In this document: positions 1-8,305 of the stretch, piece after piece
Position numbering within the stretch: the stretch's first letter is position 1
Layout: each line of letters opens with the position of its first letter
Assembly: GCA_964459845.1 (NCBI GenBank)
Contig: CAYWOC010000006.1
Span: 18,432-82,431, forward strand
Origin: CALZFJ01 sp964459845
GTDB lineage: Bacteria > Bacteroidota > Bacteroidia > Bacteroidales > Muribaculaceae
Reading direction: 5' to 3'
DNA length: 64,000 nt
The notes under the pieces: generated by a model
What the model saw: the letters and a program-made list of their open reading frames with translations, nothing else
What the model was told of the DNA's origin: nothing
Databases searched by the model: none
Program-made: the position numbers and the translations under genes

Positions 1-222
1 ATACGGTGTGTTGAGAACATAGTGCAATGCAACAGTCATCTCCACAGTCCCCATACTTGATGCGAAATGCCCAGGATTCACCGACAGCGCATCAATTATG
101 AACTTGCGCAATTCGGCGCACACTGCCGGCAATTCTGCAACTGGCAATTTTCGCAAATCCGCAGGTGAATCTATCTTCGCCAACATCGGATATTCAGCTA
201 TAATATTCTGATCTTCTGACAC
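1..222 (-). CDS. dxs: 1-deoxy-D-xylulose-5-phosphate synthase, N-terminal part
   Basis: The first 74 codons of a minus-strand gene that runs off the left edge. The visible protein ends in a segment with NPGHFASSMGTVEMTVALHY, the thiamine-diphosphate enzyme N-terminus typical of Dxs. Dxs condenses pyruvate and glyceraldehyde 3-phosphate in the first step of the cytoplasmic MEP isoprenoid pathway. The start is taken as GTG at 222-220, because no in-frame ATG lies upstream before the AT-rich leader; an in-frame ATG 12 codons later (PMLAKI) would leave a shorter leader. What is seen is only the N-terminus, so the rest of the enzyme cannot be judged. Confidence 0.88.
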   Translation of the reverse strand, partial: MSEDQNIIAEYPMLAKIDSPADLRKLPVAELPAVCAELRKFIIDALSVNPGHFASSMGTVEMTVALHYVLNTPY

Positions 223-317
223 GTTATTATTCTTATTTATGTTTATTCAGATCGGCTTGCAATAGCAGCCATATTGTCAATGCTGCCGATGGCATAGCCA
301 ATCTACCACAAATTTAG

Positions 318-488
318 CTATTTTTTTAGATATTTCTTATACAGCGGCACAAAAACAATAATCCCCGATGCAATTATCGAGAATACCATCATAAAGTCGA
401 TTTTAGGCGAGCGCGTTATGAGCAGATAGCACAATGTTATCCACAGGACAACGATAAACCCAAACCGAATGATATTACCTTTATTCAT
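318..488 (-). CDS. Small two-helix membrane protein of unknown function
   Basis: A 56-residue basic protein with two hydrophobic stretches, about residues 8-23 (FGFIVVLWITLCYLL) and 32-48 (FSIIASGIIVFVPLY), joined by a short polar loop and ending in a lysine-rich tail. It probably sits in the inner membrane. The same frame opens further upstream at a GTG (578), giving 86 residues, but the extra 30 residues are unstructured and carry no signal, so the internal ATG is preferred. It lies just upstream of dxs on the same strand. I do not recognise a named family; function unknown. Confidence 0.5.
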   Translation of the reverse strand: MNKGNIIRFGFIVVLWITLCYLLITRSPKIDFMMVFSIIASGIIVFVPLYKKYLKK

Positions 489-664
489 ATAGACATATTT
501 TTGTCTTGTAAAATTACTAATTTTACCTCCACAATCAAAATTTATGCTGTCAAAAATATAAAGATTACTCATTTTCACACTTCTTTAAACTTAAACTTGG
601 TGTATGTGCAGAATATTTCGTAAATTGCACCCTGATTAACAAAACAACTTTATATTTTTTGATT

Positions 665-1867
665 ATGAAGACCTATTTGGTTACTGGCGGTGCCGGATTT
701 ATTGGCGCGAACTTCGTGAAATATCTGTTACAGAAATATGGCGACGATGTGAGAATCGCAATCCTCGATGCACTCACTTATGCCGGCAACCTGAAAACGA
801 TAAAAGTCGAGACAGAATTGCCTAATGTAGCTTTTTTCAAAGGCGACATTGGCGACCGCGACCTTGTAGATAAGATTTTTGAGGTTTTTGATGTGGATTA
901 TGTGGTAAATTTCGCAGCCGAAAGCCATGTCGATCGCAGCATAACAAATCCAAAGCTGTTTCTTGAGACCAACATCCTCGGCACCCAAAATATGCTTGAA
1001 TGCGCTCGGCGTGCTTGGTGTACAGGGAAAGGGAAAGACGGCAAATTCACATATAAAAATGGCAAAAAATACCTTCAGATCTCCACCGACGAGGTTTATG
1101 GATCACTTAAAAAAGACTTCGACGAGCCTTACCCACTCCACATAACAGATGAAATCAAGAAGGTGATTGAAGGTCGCACCGACCTGAAGACATACGGCAA
1201 CACATTTTTCACAGAGACCACTCAACTGGCTCCGAGATCTCCATATTCAGCTTCGAAGACAAGTGCCGACCTGATTACGCTGGCTTACAGCCACACCTAC
1301 GACTTCCCTGTAAATATCACTCGGTGCAGCAATAATTATGGACCATACCACTTCCCTGAGAAATTGATACCCCTTATCATAAACAACATACTTGAAGGCA
1401 AAAAACTTCCAGTATATGGAAAAGGAGAGAATGTACGCGACTGGTTATACGTCACCGACCATGCCAAAGCAATAGATATGGTGCTAAGAAATGGAGAAGT
1501 GGGTGAAATATATAATATAGGCGGTTTCAATGAGGAGAGCAATATAAATATCGTGCGTCTCGTGATATCAACTATAGCCGACATAATGCATAATGAGCCG
1601 GAATACCAAAAACTGCTGAAATGCAGCGTTGATGACATCAACGACAATCTCATTGAGTTTGTCACCGACCGTCCCGGTCACGATATGCGTTACGCCATCG
1701 ACCCATCAAAAATCGCATCAAAACTCGGCTGGTATCCAGAGACCCCGTTCAAGGTTGGCATAAAAAAGACCATCCGCTGGTATCTCGACAATCAGGATTG
1801 GGTGAAAGATGTGCTATCAGGCGATTATCAAAAATATTATGACGAGATGTATGGTCATCGCTACTAA
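665..1867 (+). CDS. rfbB: dTDP-glucose 4,6-dehydratase
   Basis: Converts dTDP-glucose to dTDP-4-keto-6-deoxyglucose in the cytoplasm, the branch point for dTDP-deoxysugars. The 400-residue product opens with the Rossmann motif TGGAGFIG (residues 7-14) and carries the catalytic TDE of ISTDEVYGSL and the YSASK active-site motif of extended short-chain dehydrogenases. It is longer than the usual about 350-residue enzyme because of inserts before ISTDEVYG and after it. The frame opens at TTG 659, but ATG 665 is the likely start. First gene of a co-directional set with rfbA, two cupin isomerases and an aminotransferase. There is no rfbC or rfbD, so the pathway is not rhamnose as it stands here. 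Confidence 0.95.
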   Translation: MKTYLVTGGAGFIGANFVKYLLQKYGDDVRIAILDALTYAGNLKTIKVETELPNVAFFKGDIGDRDLVDKIFEVFDVDYVVNFAAESHVDRSITNPKLFLETNILGTQNMLECARRAWCTGKGKDGKFTYKNGKKYLQISTDEVYGSLKKDFDEPYPLHITDEIKKVIEGRTDLKTYGNTFFTETTQLAPRSPYSASKTSADLITLAYSHTYDFPVNITRCSNNYGPYHFPEKLIPLIINNILEGKKLPVYGKGENVRDWLYVTDHAKAIDMVLRNGEVGEIYNIGGFNEESNINIVRLVISTIADIMHNEPEYQKLLKCSVDDINDNLIEFVTDRPGHDMRYAIDPSKIASKLGWYPETPFKVGIKKTIRWYLDNQDWVKDVLSGDYQKYYDEMYGHRY

Positions 1868-1906
1868 TTAATACGATAAAATCATTAAACACAGCAATAT
1901 ATATAT

Positions 1907-2791
1907 ATGAAAGGTATTGTGTTGGCTGGAGGTTCCGGCACACGCTTATATCCATCCACTAAGGGAACTTCTAAGCAGCTTATTCCGATATACGACAAAC
2001 CGATGGTGTACTACCCAATATCGGTGCTTATGCTCGCTGGAATACGCGACATTCTTGTAATATCCACACCCGACGACACCCCGTCTTTCAAGAGGCTGCT
2101 TGGCGATGGAAAATCACTTGGCGTGAACTTCAATTTTGCAGTGCAGCCATCTCCCGACGGATTGGCTCAAGCTTTCATCATTGGCGAGGATTTTATAGGC
2201 GATGATGATGTGTGCTTGGTGCTTGGCGACAACATTTTCTACGGGCAAAGTTTCACAAAAATGCTCGAAAATGCTTGCAGCACTGCATTAAGCGACAATA
2301 TGGCTACTCTATTCGCCTATCGGGTGAAAGACCCTAACCGTTTTGGTGTGGTGGAATTTGACGCATCGGGCAATGCATTGTCTATTGAAGAGAAGCCGGA
2401 AAAGCCGAAATCACACTACGCTGTAACTGGACTGTACTTCTATCCTAACGATGTGGTGAAGATAGCAAAAGGCGTAAAGCCATCGGCTCGTGGCGAGCTT
2501 GAAATAACATCCGTCAATCAAGCATATCTCGACCAGCATCGGGTGAAAGTCCAGACTTTGGGACGCGGTTTTGCATGGCTCGACACCGGAACTGCCGACT
2601 CTATGCTCGAAGCATCCAATTTCATACAGACCATCCAGAACCAGCAGGGTGTGCAAGTGGCGGCTCTTGAAGAAATAGCATTCCGCAAAGGATGGATTTC
2701 CGCACAAGAGCTTCTTGCGATAGCTCAGCCTATGCAGAAAAACAGATATGGTCAATATTTAATAAGTCTTGCCAATGGCACTATCAAATAG
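1907..2791 (+). CDS. rfbA: Glucose-1-phosphate thymidylyltransferase
   Basis: Makes dTDP-glucose from dTTP and glucose 1-phosphate, supplying the substrate of RfbB. The 294-residue protein has the nucleotidyltransferase signature GGSGTRLYPSTKGTSKQL at residues 8-25 and the typical GDNIFYG and GFAWLDTGT segments of the RmlA family, at the family's normal length. It starts 39 bases after rfbB and its 3' end overlaps the next gene by 17 bases, so the genes are probably one transcription unit. Confidence 0.95.
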   Translation: MKGIVLAGGSGTRLYPSTKGTSKQLIPIYDKPMVYYPISVLMLAGIRDILVISTPDDTPSFKRLLGDGKSLGVNFNFAVQPSPDGLAQAFIIGEDFIGDDDVCLVLGDNIFYGQSFTKMLENACSTALSDNMATLFAYRVKDPNRFGVVEFDASGNALSIEEKPEKPKSHYAVTGLYFYPNDVVKIAKGVKPSARGELEITSVNQAYLDQHRVKVQTLGRGFAWLDTGTADSMLEASNFIQTIQNQQGVQVAALEEIAFRKGWISAQELLAIAQPMQKNRYGQYLISLANGTIK

Positions 2792-3197
2792 CAAGCCTCA
2801 CATTATAAATCTGCCCAAAATATGCGATCCGCGCGGCAATCTGTCGGTCATAGAAAGCATTAAACAAATTCCCTTCAAGATAGCCCGCACCTACTGGATT
2901 TACGACGTTCCGGGCGATAGCTTCCGCAACGGACACGCTTTCCGCGAACAAGAGGAATTCATCATTGCTCTCTCGGGCAGTTTTGATGTCGTATTGAACG
3001 ATGGCACAAGCGAGCTTCGCTATCATATGGCACGGTCTTATTATGGTCTTTATGTCCCGGCTATGAATTGGCGGCTTCTCGACAACTTCTCCACTAATTC
3101 TGTGGCTTTAGTCATATCGTCTTTGCCTTATGATGCTGCCGACTACATAGAAGACTTCAATGAATATAAAGCAACTTTAGACCACGATGAATTATGA
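2775..3197 (+). CDS. Cupin sugar 3,4-ketoisomerase-like protein (FdtA/WxcM type), first copy
   Basis: A 140-residue single-domain cupin of the FdtA/QdtA/WxcM family, which isomerises dTDP-4-keto-6-deoxyglucose to the 3-keto sugar before transamination. Seen: RGNLSVIE near the N-terminus, YDVPG, and the core FRNGHAFREQEEFIIALSGS. The family's HxH active-site motif is reduced to His54-Ala-Phe56. ATG 2775 is chosen over the TTG at 2769. It overlaps rfbA by 17 bases and the second copy by 4 (ATGA). With the second histidine gone it may be inactive alone, a partner subunit of the next protein, or a variant with different stereochemistry; the sequence does not decide between these. Confidence 0.82.
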   Translation: MALSNSKPHIINLPKICDPRGNLSVIESIKQIPFKIARTYWIYDVPGDSFRNGHAFREQEEFIIALSGSFDVVLNDGTSELRYHMARSYYGLYVPAMNWRLLDNFSTNSVALVISSLPYDAADYIEDFNEYKATLDHDEL

Positions 3198-3643
3198 CTC
3201 AAGATTTTCACAAAATATCACATATTACCGACTGCCAGCTTATTCATCTTGCCAAGCACCATCATGAAAATGGCAATCTATCGGTGGTGGAAAGCAATAA
3301 TGAGCTACCATTTACGATAAAGCGCATATACTATCTATATGACGTTCCAGGCGGTGAAGAACGGGGTGGACACTCTCACAGGCAATGCTATGAATATATA
3401 ACAGCAGTAAGTGGGAGTTTCGACATCACTATCGACGATGGTTGCGATAGCCGCACCATACAGCTCAACCGTTCTGACATGGGGCTACTTGTCACTCCGG
3501 GAATTTGGCGAGTGCTTAACAACTTCTCTTCGGGTTCGGTATGTCTTGTCATTGCGTCTGAAGAATTTGATGAAGCCGACTATGTGCGCAGCATAGATGA
3601 GTTCAAGAGACTCACAGAAAACAAACAGCAACACTTTAAATAA
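3194..3643 (+). CDS. Cupin sugar 3,4-ketoisomerase (FdtA/WxcM type), second copy
   Basis: A 149-residue paralogue of the preceding cupin, similarly built (GNLSVVES, LYDVPGG, then RGGHSHRQCYEYITAVSGS). Here the HxH motif is intact as His60-Ser-His62, so this is the better candidate for the catalytic dTDP-4-keto-6-deoxyhexose 3,4-ketoisomerase. Translation is coupled to the first copy through an ATGA overlap, which favours equal synthesis of both proteins. It is followed 15 bases later by the aminotransferase that would use its product. The exact product (galacto or gluco 3-keto sugar) cannot be read from sequence. Confidence 0.86.
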   Translation: MTQDFHKISHITDCQLIHLAKHHHENGNLSVVESNNELPFTIKRIYYLYDVPGGEERGGHSHRQCYEYITAVSGSFDITIDDGCDSRTIQLNRSDMGLLVTPGIWRVLNNFSSGSVCLVIASEEFDEADYVRSIDEFKRLTENKQQHFK

Positions 3644-3658
3644 TACAAGTTACACAAA

Positions 3659-4780
3659 ATGAAGCAATATCCATTTCTCGACCTTCACCCAGTGAATGAG
3701 CCATATATGCAGGAGCTGAAAGATGCAGCCTGCAATGTGATAGAATCAGGCAGATATCTTGGCGGAAACAACATATCAGCATTCGAGAAAGAACTTGCAG
3801 AATTTTGTGAAACGCAATATGCCGTAGCCGTAAGCAATGGACTTGATGCTCTGCGCCTCATCTTGCGCGCATACAAGGCATTAGGAATATTACATACAGG
3901 AGATGAAATTATCGTTCCTGCAAACACCTATGTGGCATCAGTATTAGCAATCACCGATTCTGGACTCACCCCTGTATTCGCAGAGCCGTCATCTGATACA
4001 ATGAATCTCGACTGCACAATGCTCGAACAGCACATCACACCTCGTACCCGCGGGATTATGGTCGTCCACCTGTATGGCACACCTTGCTGGGACGAACATC
4101 TGAACCTGCTCGCAGCAAAATACAATTTAATTATTGTAGAGGATAATGCTCAAGCCATCGGTGCTAAATCCCATGTACTTGGCTTAAATGGCACTACCAC
4201 CACAGGCTCACTCGGCAATGCCGCCGGACACAGTTTCTACCCAACAAAAAACCTCGGTGCGCTTGGTGATGCCGGAGCTGTCACCACCAACGATAAAGCT
4301 CTTGCTGACACAGTGCGAGCAATAGCTAATTATGGGTCAGACCGCCGATACCACAATATCTACGAAGGGCTTAATTGCCGTATGGACGAAATTCAAGCAG
4401 CAATGCTTCGCGTGAAACTTCGCCATACCGATGAGGAGAACTGCCGCCGAGCCGAAATTGCGAGAACCTACTGCAACAATATATCCAACCCGGTCATCAC
4501 CGTCCCACAAATCTTTGACGGTATGTCTCAGGTGTGGCATCAATATGTAATCCGAGTGGACAACCGTGATGATTTCCGCAAATATATGCTCGACAACGGT
4601 GTTGCCACCGATGTCCTATATGCAACACCACCCCATCGCCAGCCGTGCTATGCCCGATATGCCAACGAGCACCTACCCATCACCGACCGCATAGCAGACA
4701 CTGTGGTAAGTCTGCCAATTGCTGTTCACATCACCCAGGATGATGCCGTGCAAATCAGCGAAATCATCAACCAATATTAA
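3659..4780 (+). CDS. DegT/DnrJ/EryC1 sugar aminotransferase (FdtB/QdtB-like)
   Basis: A PLP-dependent aminotransferase of 373 residues that most likely aminates dTDP-3-keto-6-deoxyhexose at C3, giving dTDP-Fuc3N or dTDP-Qui3N. Seen: LDLHPVNEPY at the start, VSNGLDALRLIL, VEDNAQAIGA with the PLP-facing aspartate, and the Schiff-base lysine (about K197) in SFYPTKNLGALGDAGA. The order rfbB-rfbA-ketoisomerase-aminotransferase matches the known Fuc3NAc/Qui3NAc route, but the N-acetyltransferase (FdtC/QdtC) expected next is absent; a terminator-like hairpin follows instead. Amination at C3 is inferred from the neighbours. Confidence 0.88.
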   Translation: MKQYPFLDLHPVNEPYMQELKDAACNVIESGRYLGGNNISAFEKELAEFCETQYAVAVSNGLDALRLILRAYKALGILHTGDEIIVPANTYVASVLAITDSGLTPVFAEPSSDTMNLDCTMLEQHITPRTRGIMVVHLYGTPCWDEHLNLLAAKYNLIIVEDNAQAIGAKSHVLGLNGTTTTGSLGNAAGHSFYPTKNLGALGDAGAVTTNDKALADTVRAIANYGSDRRYHNIYEGLNCRMDEIQAAMLRVKLRHTDEENCRRAEIARTYCNNISNPVITVPQIFDGMSQVWHQYVIRVDNRDDFRKYMLDNGVATDVLYATPPHRQPCYARYANEHLPITDRIADTVVSLPIAVHITQDDAVQISEIINQY

Positions 4781-4912
4781 ATTACGAGCATAACCTATTG
4801 TTGAATAAGATTTTAAGTGTCATCATTTCACAGCATCACAGGCGGCACTCGCAATATAGCCGACGACAAATATGTTCACAACAACCAATTACAATCTCAC
4901 ATTACAAGAGAC

Positions 4913-4948
4913 AAGTGGGGTGAAGTCTCTTACGCCCCCACCCCACTT
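4913..4948. terminator. Bidirectional terminator between aminotransferase and ackA
   Basis: A perfect 10-bp inverted repeat (AAGTGGGGTG at 4913-4922 and CACCCCACTT at 4939-4948) with a 16-base loop lies between two convergent genes. T-runs on both sides are weak, so efficiency is uncertain. Confidence 0.6.
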
Positions 4949-4971
4949 TATGCCGTCATAGCGCAAATCGT

Positions 4972-6183
4972 TTATTGCACTTCTCGTCCTTCCACAATAG
5001 CTTCAGTATCGCGAGCTATCATATATTCTTCATCGGTAGGAATTACCACCACTTTCACCTTTGAGTCTGCATTGCTGATCAAGGCTTCTTCGCCATGGAT
5101 TGTAGCGTTCTTTTCCTCATCGAGCTTAACGCCGATAAATCCAAGAGGACGGCACACATTTGCTCTGATAGTGACTTGGTTCTCGCCTACACCACCAGTA
5201 AACACAATCACATCCACACCGCCCATTTCAGCCGCATATGCTCCCACATATTTCAAAATACGGTTTTCATACATTTCAAAACCCAGTTTTGCACGCTCAT
5301 TGCCTTCATCCATTGCTGCGCCAATTTCACGCATATCGCTCGACACCTCGGTGAATCCGGCAAGACCGCTCTTCTTATTGATGATGTTCTGCATATCCTC
5401 TGCGCTGAGATTATGCTTCTGCATAAGGAATGTCAATGCTCCCGGATCCACATCACCGCAACGCGTTCCCATCATTAATCCCTCTACTGGAGTAAGCCCC
5501 ATTGATGTGTCGATACTCTTGCCGCAATTCACGGCAGTGATACTGCCTCCGTTTCCTATATGGCAGGTGATGACCTTTGTAGAATTATAATCCACGCCAA
5601 GATATTCGCAGGCACGGCGCGACACATAGCGGTGGCTTGTGCCATGGAATCCATAGCGGCGCACACCATCCTCTTTATAATATTTATACGGCAAAGCATA
5701 CATATAAGCTTTTGCCGGCATAGTTTGATGAAATGCCGTGTCGAACACCGCCACTTGCGGCACATTTGGCATATTGGCAGTGATTGCGTCAATACCAGCC
5801 ATATTCACCGGGTTATGCAGAGGTGCTATGCCATAGCATTCCTTGATTTTTGCCACGACCTCATCATTGATAAGCACACTCTTGTTGAACTTTTCACCTC
5901 CGTGAACCACACGATGCCCCACAGCCTCTATCTCATCGAAGCTCTTGATGCAACCATACTCGGCACTTGTCAATGTATCGAGTATCGCCTTGATGGCACC
6001 GTTATGGTCTGTTATATCAAGTTCCACAATCTTCTTGCTGCCGTCAGGAAGCTTGAATTTGATAAAGGCGCCACTTAGCCCAATCTTCTCAACACCGCCT
6101 TCAGCAAGAACTTTATTTGCCTTAATCTCAATTAATTTATACTTTACCGAACTACTTCCGCAGTTAAGCACCAATATATTCAT
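4972..6183 (-). CDS. ackA: Acetate kinase
   Basis: Transfers phosphate from acetyl phosphate to ADP, giving acetate and ATP in fermentation. The 403-residue product has the ASKHA-fold signatures in order: LNCGSSSVKY at residues 5-14, GHRVVHGGEKF, the catalytic-aspartate segment VFDTAFHQTMP, YGFHGTSHRYV, CHIGNGGS and GVGENQ. Length is normal for the family. It is the second gene of a pta-ackA unit, starting 16 bases after pta, and ends at a hairpin shared with the convergent aminotransferase gene. Confidence 0.97.
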   Translation of the reverse strand: MNILVLNCGSSSVKYKLIEIKANKVLAEGGVEKIGLSGAFIKFKLPDGSKKIVELDITDHNGAIKAILDTLTSAEYGCIKSFDEIEAVGHRVVHGGEKFNKSVLINDEVVAKIKECYGIAPLHNPVNMAGIDAITANMPNVPQVAVFDTAFHQTMPAKAYMYALPYKYYKEDGVRRYGFHGTSHRYVSRRACEYLGVDYNSTKVITCHIGNGGSITAVNCGKSIDTSMGLTPVEGLMMGTRCGDVDPGALTFLMQKHNLSAEDMQNIINKKSGLAGFTEVSSDMREIGAAMDEGNERAKLGFEMYENRILKYVGAYAAEMGGVDVIVFTGGVGENQVTIRANVCRPLGFIGVKLDEEKNATIHGEEALISNADSKVKVVVIPTDEEYMIARDTEAIVEGREVQ

Positions 6184-6199
6184 CTCTTTCGTAATTTTA

Positions 6200-7216
6200 T
6201 TATTTCTGATTCTTTAATCCTATTGCTTGATTGCAAGTGATAATCATTGTCTTATAAATATCTTCGGGGCTGCATCCACGAGACAAATCGTTCACAGGAC
6301 GTGCAAGTCCTTGAAGTATTGGTCCCACAGCCTGTGCGCCACCTATGCGCTGAACAAGCTTATATGCGATGTTGCCTACTTCAAGATTAGGGAACACAAG
6401 CACATTTGCATTTCCTGCAATCTTGCTGCCTGGAGCTTTGCTCAATCCTACTGATGGGACAAGAGCTGCATCGGCTTGAAGTTCTCCGTCTATCGCAAGA
6501 TTAGGATCGATCTCTTGTGCCATCTTAGTTGCCTCGACAACCTTTGTCACATTGTCATGCGCAGCACTTCCCTTAGTCGAGAAACTCAACATCGCTATAC
6601 GAGGTTCAATTCCGGCAATGTCACGAGCAGTTTTTGCTGTAGAAATGGCTATCTGCGCAAGTTCTGGAGCTGTTGGAGCAGGAACAACAGCACAGTCGGC
6701 AAACACCATCATTCCGTCTGTTCCATAAGGAGAACCTGCCGGCATAAGCATAAGGAATGCGCCCGACACCACACTGATGCCCGGAGCTGTCTTAATCACC
6801 TGAAATGCTGCACGCAGCACATTTCCAGTAGTGTTTCTTGCTCCGGCCACTTGGCAATCGGCTTCACCAGCCTTTATGAGCAAGCAACCAAGATATAGAG
6901 GATCTTTCACTTTCTTGCGCGCATCGTCCATTGTGATGCCTTTCGACTTGCGCAGTTCATAAAAGATTTCAGCATATTTTTCCAATGCGGCTTCATCGCT
7001 GTTATCAACGATTTTTGCTTGGTCGATATGTGTCAAGCCAAGTTCGGCAGCTTCAGTTTTAATATCTTCAGGTTTACCAATTAGGATAACATCGGCAATG
7101 CCTTCTGCTATCACTTGATTAGCCGCTTGAAGCGTGCGGCTTTCTGTTCCTTCTGGCAACACGATACGCTGTCTGCAAGCTATCGCTTTTTCTTTCAATG
7201 CGTTAAATAGTCCCAT
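6200..7216 (-). CDS. pta: Phosphate acetyltransferase
   Basis: Interconverts acetyl-CoA and acetyl phosphate. At 338 residues it is the short single-domain form that lacks the N-terminal regulatory region of the enterobacterial enzyme. Seen: VLPEGTESRTLQAA near the start, QVAGARNTTGNVLRAAFQVI in the middle and NVLVFPNLEVGNIAYKLVQR near the C-terminus, all typical of the PTA/PTB family. It is first in an operon with ackA and has a well-formed Bacteroidetes promoter 25 to 56 bases upstream (7241-7272). Confidence 0.96.
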   Translation of the reverse strand: MGLFNALKEKAIACRQRIVLPEGTESRTLQAANQVIAEGIADVILIGKPEDIKTEAAELGLTHIDQAKIVDNSDEAALEKYAEIFYELRKSKGITMDDARKKVKDPLYLGCLLIKAGEADCQVAGARNTTGNVLRAAFQVIKTAPGISVVSGAFLMLMPAGSPYGTDGMMVFADCAVVPAPTAPELAQIAISTAKTARDIAGIEPRIAMLSFSTKGSAAHDNVTKVVEATKMAQEIDPNLAIDGELQADAALVPSVGLSKAPGSKIAGNANVLVFPNLEVGNIAYKLVQRIGGAQAVGPILQGLARPVNDLSRGCSPEDIYKTMIITCNQAIGLKNQK

Positions 7217-7240
7217 AAGTCTATGTATTTAATATTGATA

Positions 7241-7272
7241 CAAATTTATAACATTATTTTCAACTCTGCAAA
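7241..7272 (-). promoter_or_regulatory. Bacteroidetes-type promoter of pta-ackA
   Basis: On the minus strand TTTG (7272-7269) is followed after 20 bases by TAAATTTG (7248-7241), matching the TTTG / TAnnTTTG boxes of the Bacteroidetes housekeeping sigma factor. Transcription would begin roughly 15-20 bases before the pta ATG. Confidence 0.6.
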
Positions 7273-7300
7273 AAATTAATACCCAACATATTTATATAAA

Positions 7301-7336
7301 AAATCTCCGGTGAAACCTAATTTCAACCGGAGATTT
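7301..7336 (-). terminator. Terminator after the OmpH-like gene
   Basis: Inverted repeat AAATCTCCGG..CCGGAGATTT (7301-7310 with 7327-7336) extended by TGAAA/TTTCA with one bulged base. On the minus strand it is followed by a T-run, so it terminates the 7353-7952 gene. Confidence 0.8.
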
Positions 7337-7352
7337 GCTATAATTAATTATT

Positions 7353-7952
7353 TTATTTCTTTTCTACTTTTGTGTAACGCTTGTTCAAGCCTTCAATCAC
7401 CTCTTTGGTGACATCATATTTTGAATCGATGAACACTGCTGCCGATTTGTATAGAATAACATCATATCCTTTTTGTTTTGCATACACCTTGATGAAATTC
7501 TGAACCGAGTCGTTGAGCTGAATCTGATATTGAAGCATCTCGTTCTGAGCGTCACGCTGAAGTTTCGACAGATATGTTTGAGCGTCGTTCTGCATCTTTG
7601 CCAATCTGTTTTGGTCGGCATTGAAGCTCTCCTCTGTCAGATAGCCGTTGTTCTTATATTTGCTCTGAATCTCGTTGCCAAGACGGTTAATCTCATTGCC
7701 GCGTTTTGCCTGCTCGTTGTCGAGCTGGTTAGAACGGCGCAGCATAGCCTCATTGATATCTTTTGCGAGATTGTAATTAGCCATCAGCGAGTCGCCATCA
7801 ATATATCGGATTACGGCTTGTCCATCGGCAGTTTTTGCGGCCACTGCTTTTGTTTCAACATTTCCTTTTTCTCCCGTTTTGTTGCATGATGCGAACATCA
7901 TTATTGCCAACGCAATAAATGAATACTTTGCAATTTTTGTAATTACGTTCAT
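7353..7952 (-). CDS. OmpH/Skp-like coiled-coil lipoprotein
   Basis: A 199-residue envelope protein. A hydrophobic leader ends in the lipobox FASC (Cys23), so the mature form is probably lipid-anchored. Residues about 50-165 are charged and helical with Gln, Asn and Lys heptads, and the C-terminal segment (KQKGYDVILYKSAAVFIDSKYDVT) resembles the end of OmpH/Skp proteins, periplasmic holdases for outer-membrane proteins. Skp itself is soluble; an acylated version would be tethered. The gene follows a tiny membrane-protein gene by 34 bases and ends at a strong terminator. Chaperone function is inferred from the family. Confidence 0.8.
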   Translation of the reverse strand: MNVITKIAKYSFIALAIMMFASCNKTGEKGNVETKAVAAKTADGQAVIRYIDGDSLMANYNLAKDINEAMLRRSNQLDNEQAKRGNEINRLGNEIQSKYKNNGYLTEESFNADQNRLAKMQNDAQTYLSKLQRDAQNEMLQYQIQLNDSVQNFIKVYAKQKGYDVILYKSAAVFIDSKYDVTKEVIEGLNKRYTKVEKK

Positions 7953-7986
7953 TTTTTTATTATTGTATCAGTTTTTTAATCGTTTT

Positions 7987-8145
7987 TTATAAATCGCGTG
8001 CGCAAGTGATATTTCGCTTCTTCATGGCTGGATTGTTATGGATATGCGTATCAGGGAATTTACCTCCTTTCACAAAAAACACGCGTATTCCCAAAAGAAG
8101 CACCGCAATGCCAATAAATAATATTGAAATTACCACTATTTTCAC
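7987..8145 (-). CDS. Tiny conserved-looking membrane protein (52 aa)
   Basis: One transmembrane helix (about residues 2-22, IVVISILFIGIAVLLLGIRV) followed by a cytosol-type tail FFVKGGKFPDTHIHNNPAMK and a single cysteine near the C-terminus. From memory, a short protein with this FVKGGKFP-type tail is common in Bacteroidales genomes, without assigned function. The frame opens at TTG 8169, but a TATATTTG promoter box at 8174-8167 overlaps that codon, so the GTG at 8145 is the better start. It is upstream of, and co-directional with, the OmpH-like lipoprotein gene. Confidence 0.6.
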   Translation of the reverse strand: MKIVVISILFIGIAVLLLGIRVFFVKGGKFPDTHIHNNPAMKKRNITCARDL

Positions 8146-8305
8146 GTCAAATTCAAAAATGTAGTGCAAATATAGGAAACGAAAACGTATTTTTTGCGAT
8201 AACTCAAATTATTTTTGTAACTTAGTGAGCAAATAACGATGTTTTTAACATTGTTTCAGTTTACGCAAGTAAAGATAACACTTTATACATTTAAATTTAA
8301 CAACT

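Noticed and set aside
242..290. Inverted repeat GATCGGC..GCCGATG between dxs and the small membrane-protein gene
   Set aside because: Only short imperfect arms and no T-run; too weak to call a terminator.
4817..5590. 257-residue open frame on the plus strand, antisense to ackA
   Set aside because: It lies wholly or mostly opposite a well-supported gene, its sequence is Ser/Thr/Ile-rich without motifs, and it has no promoter or ribosome-binding site.
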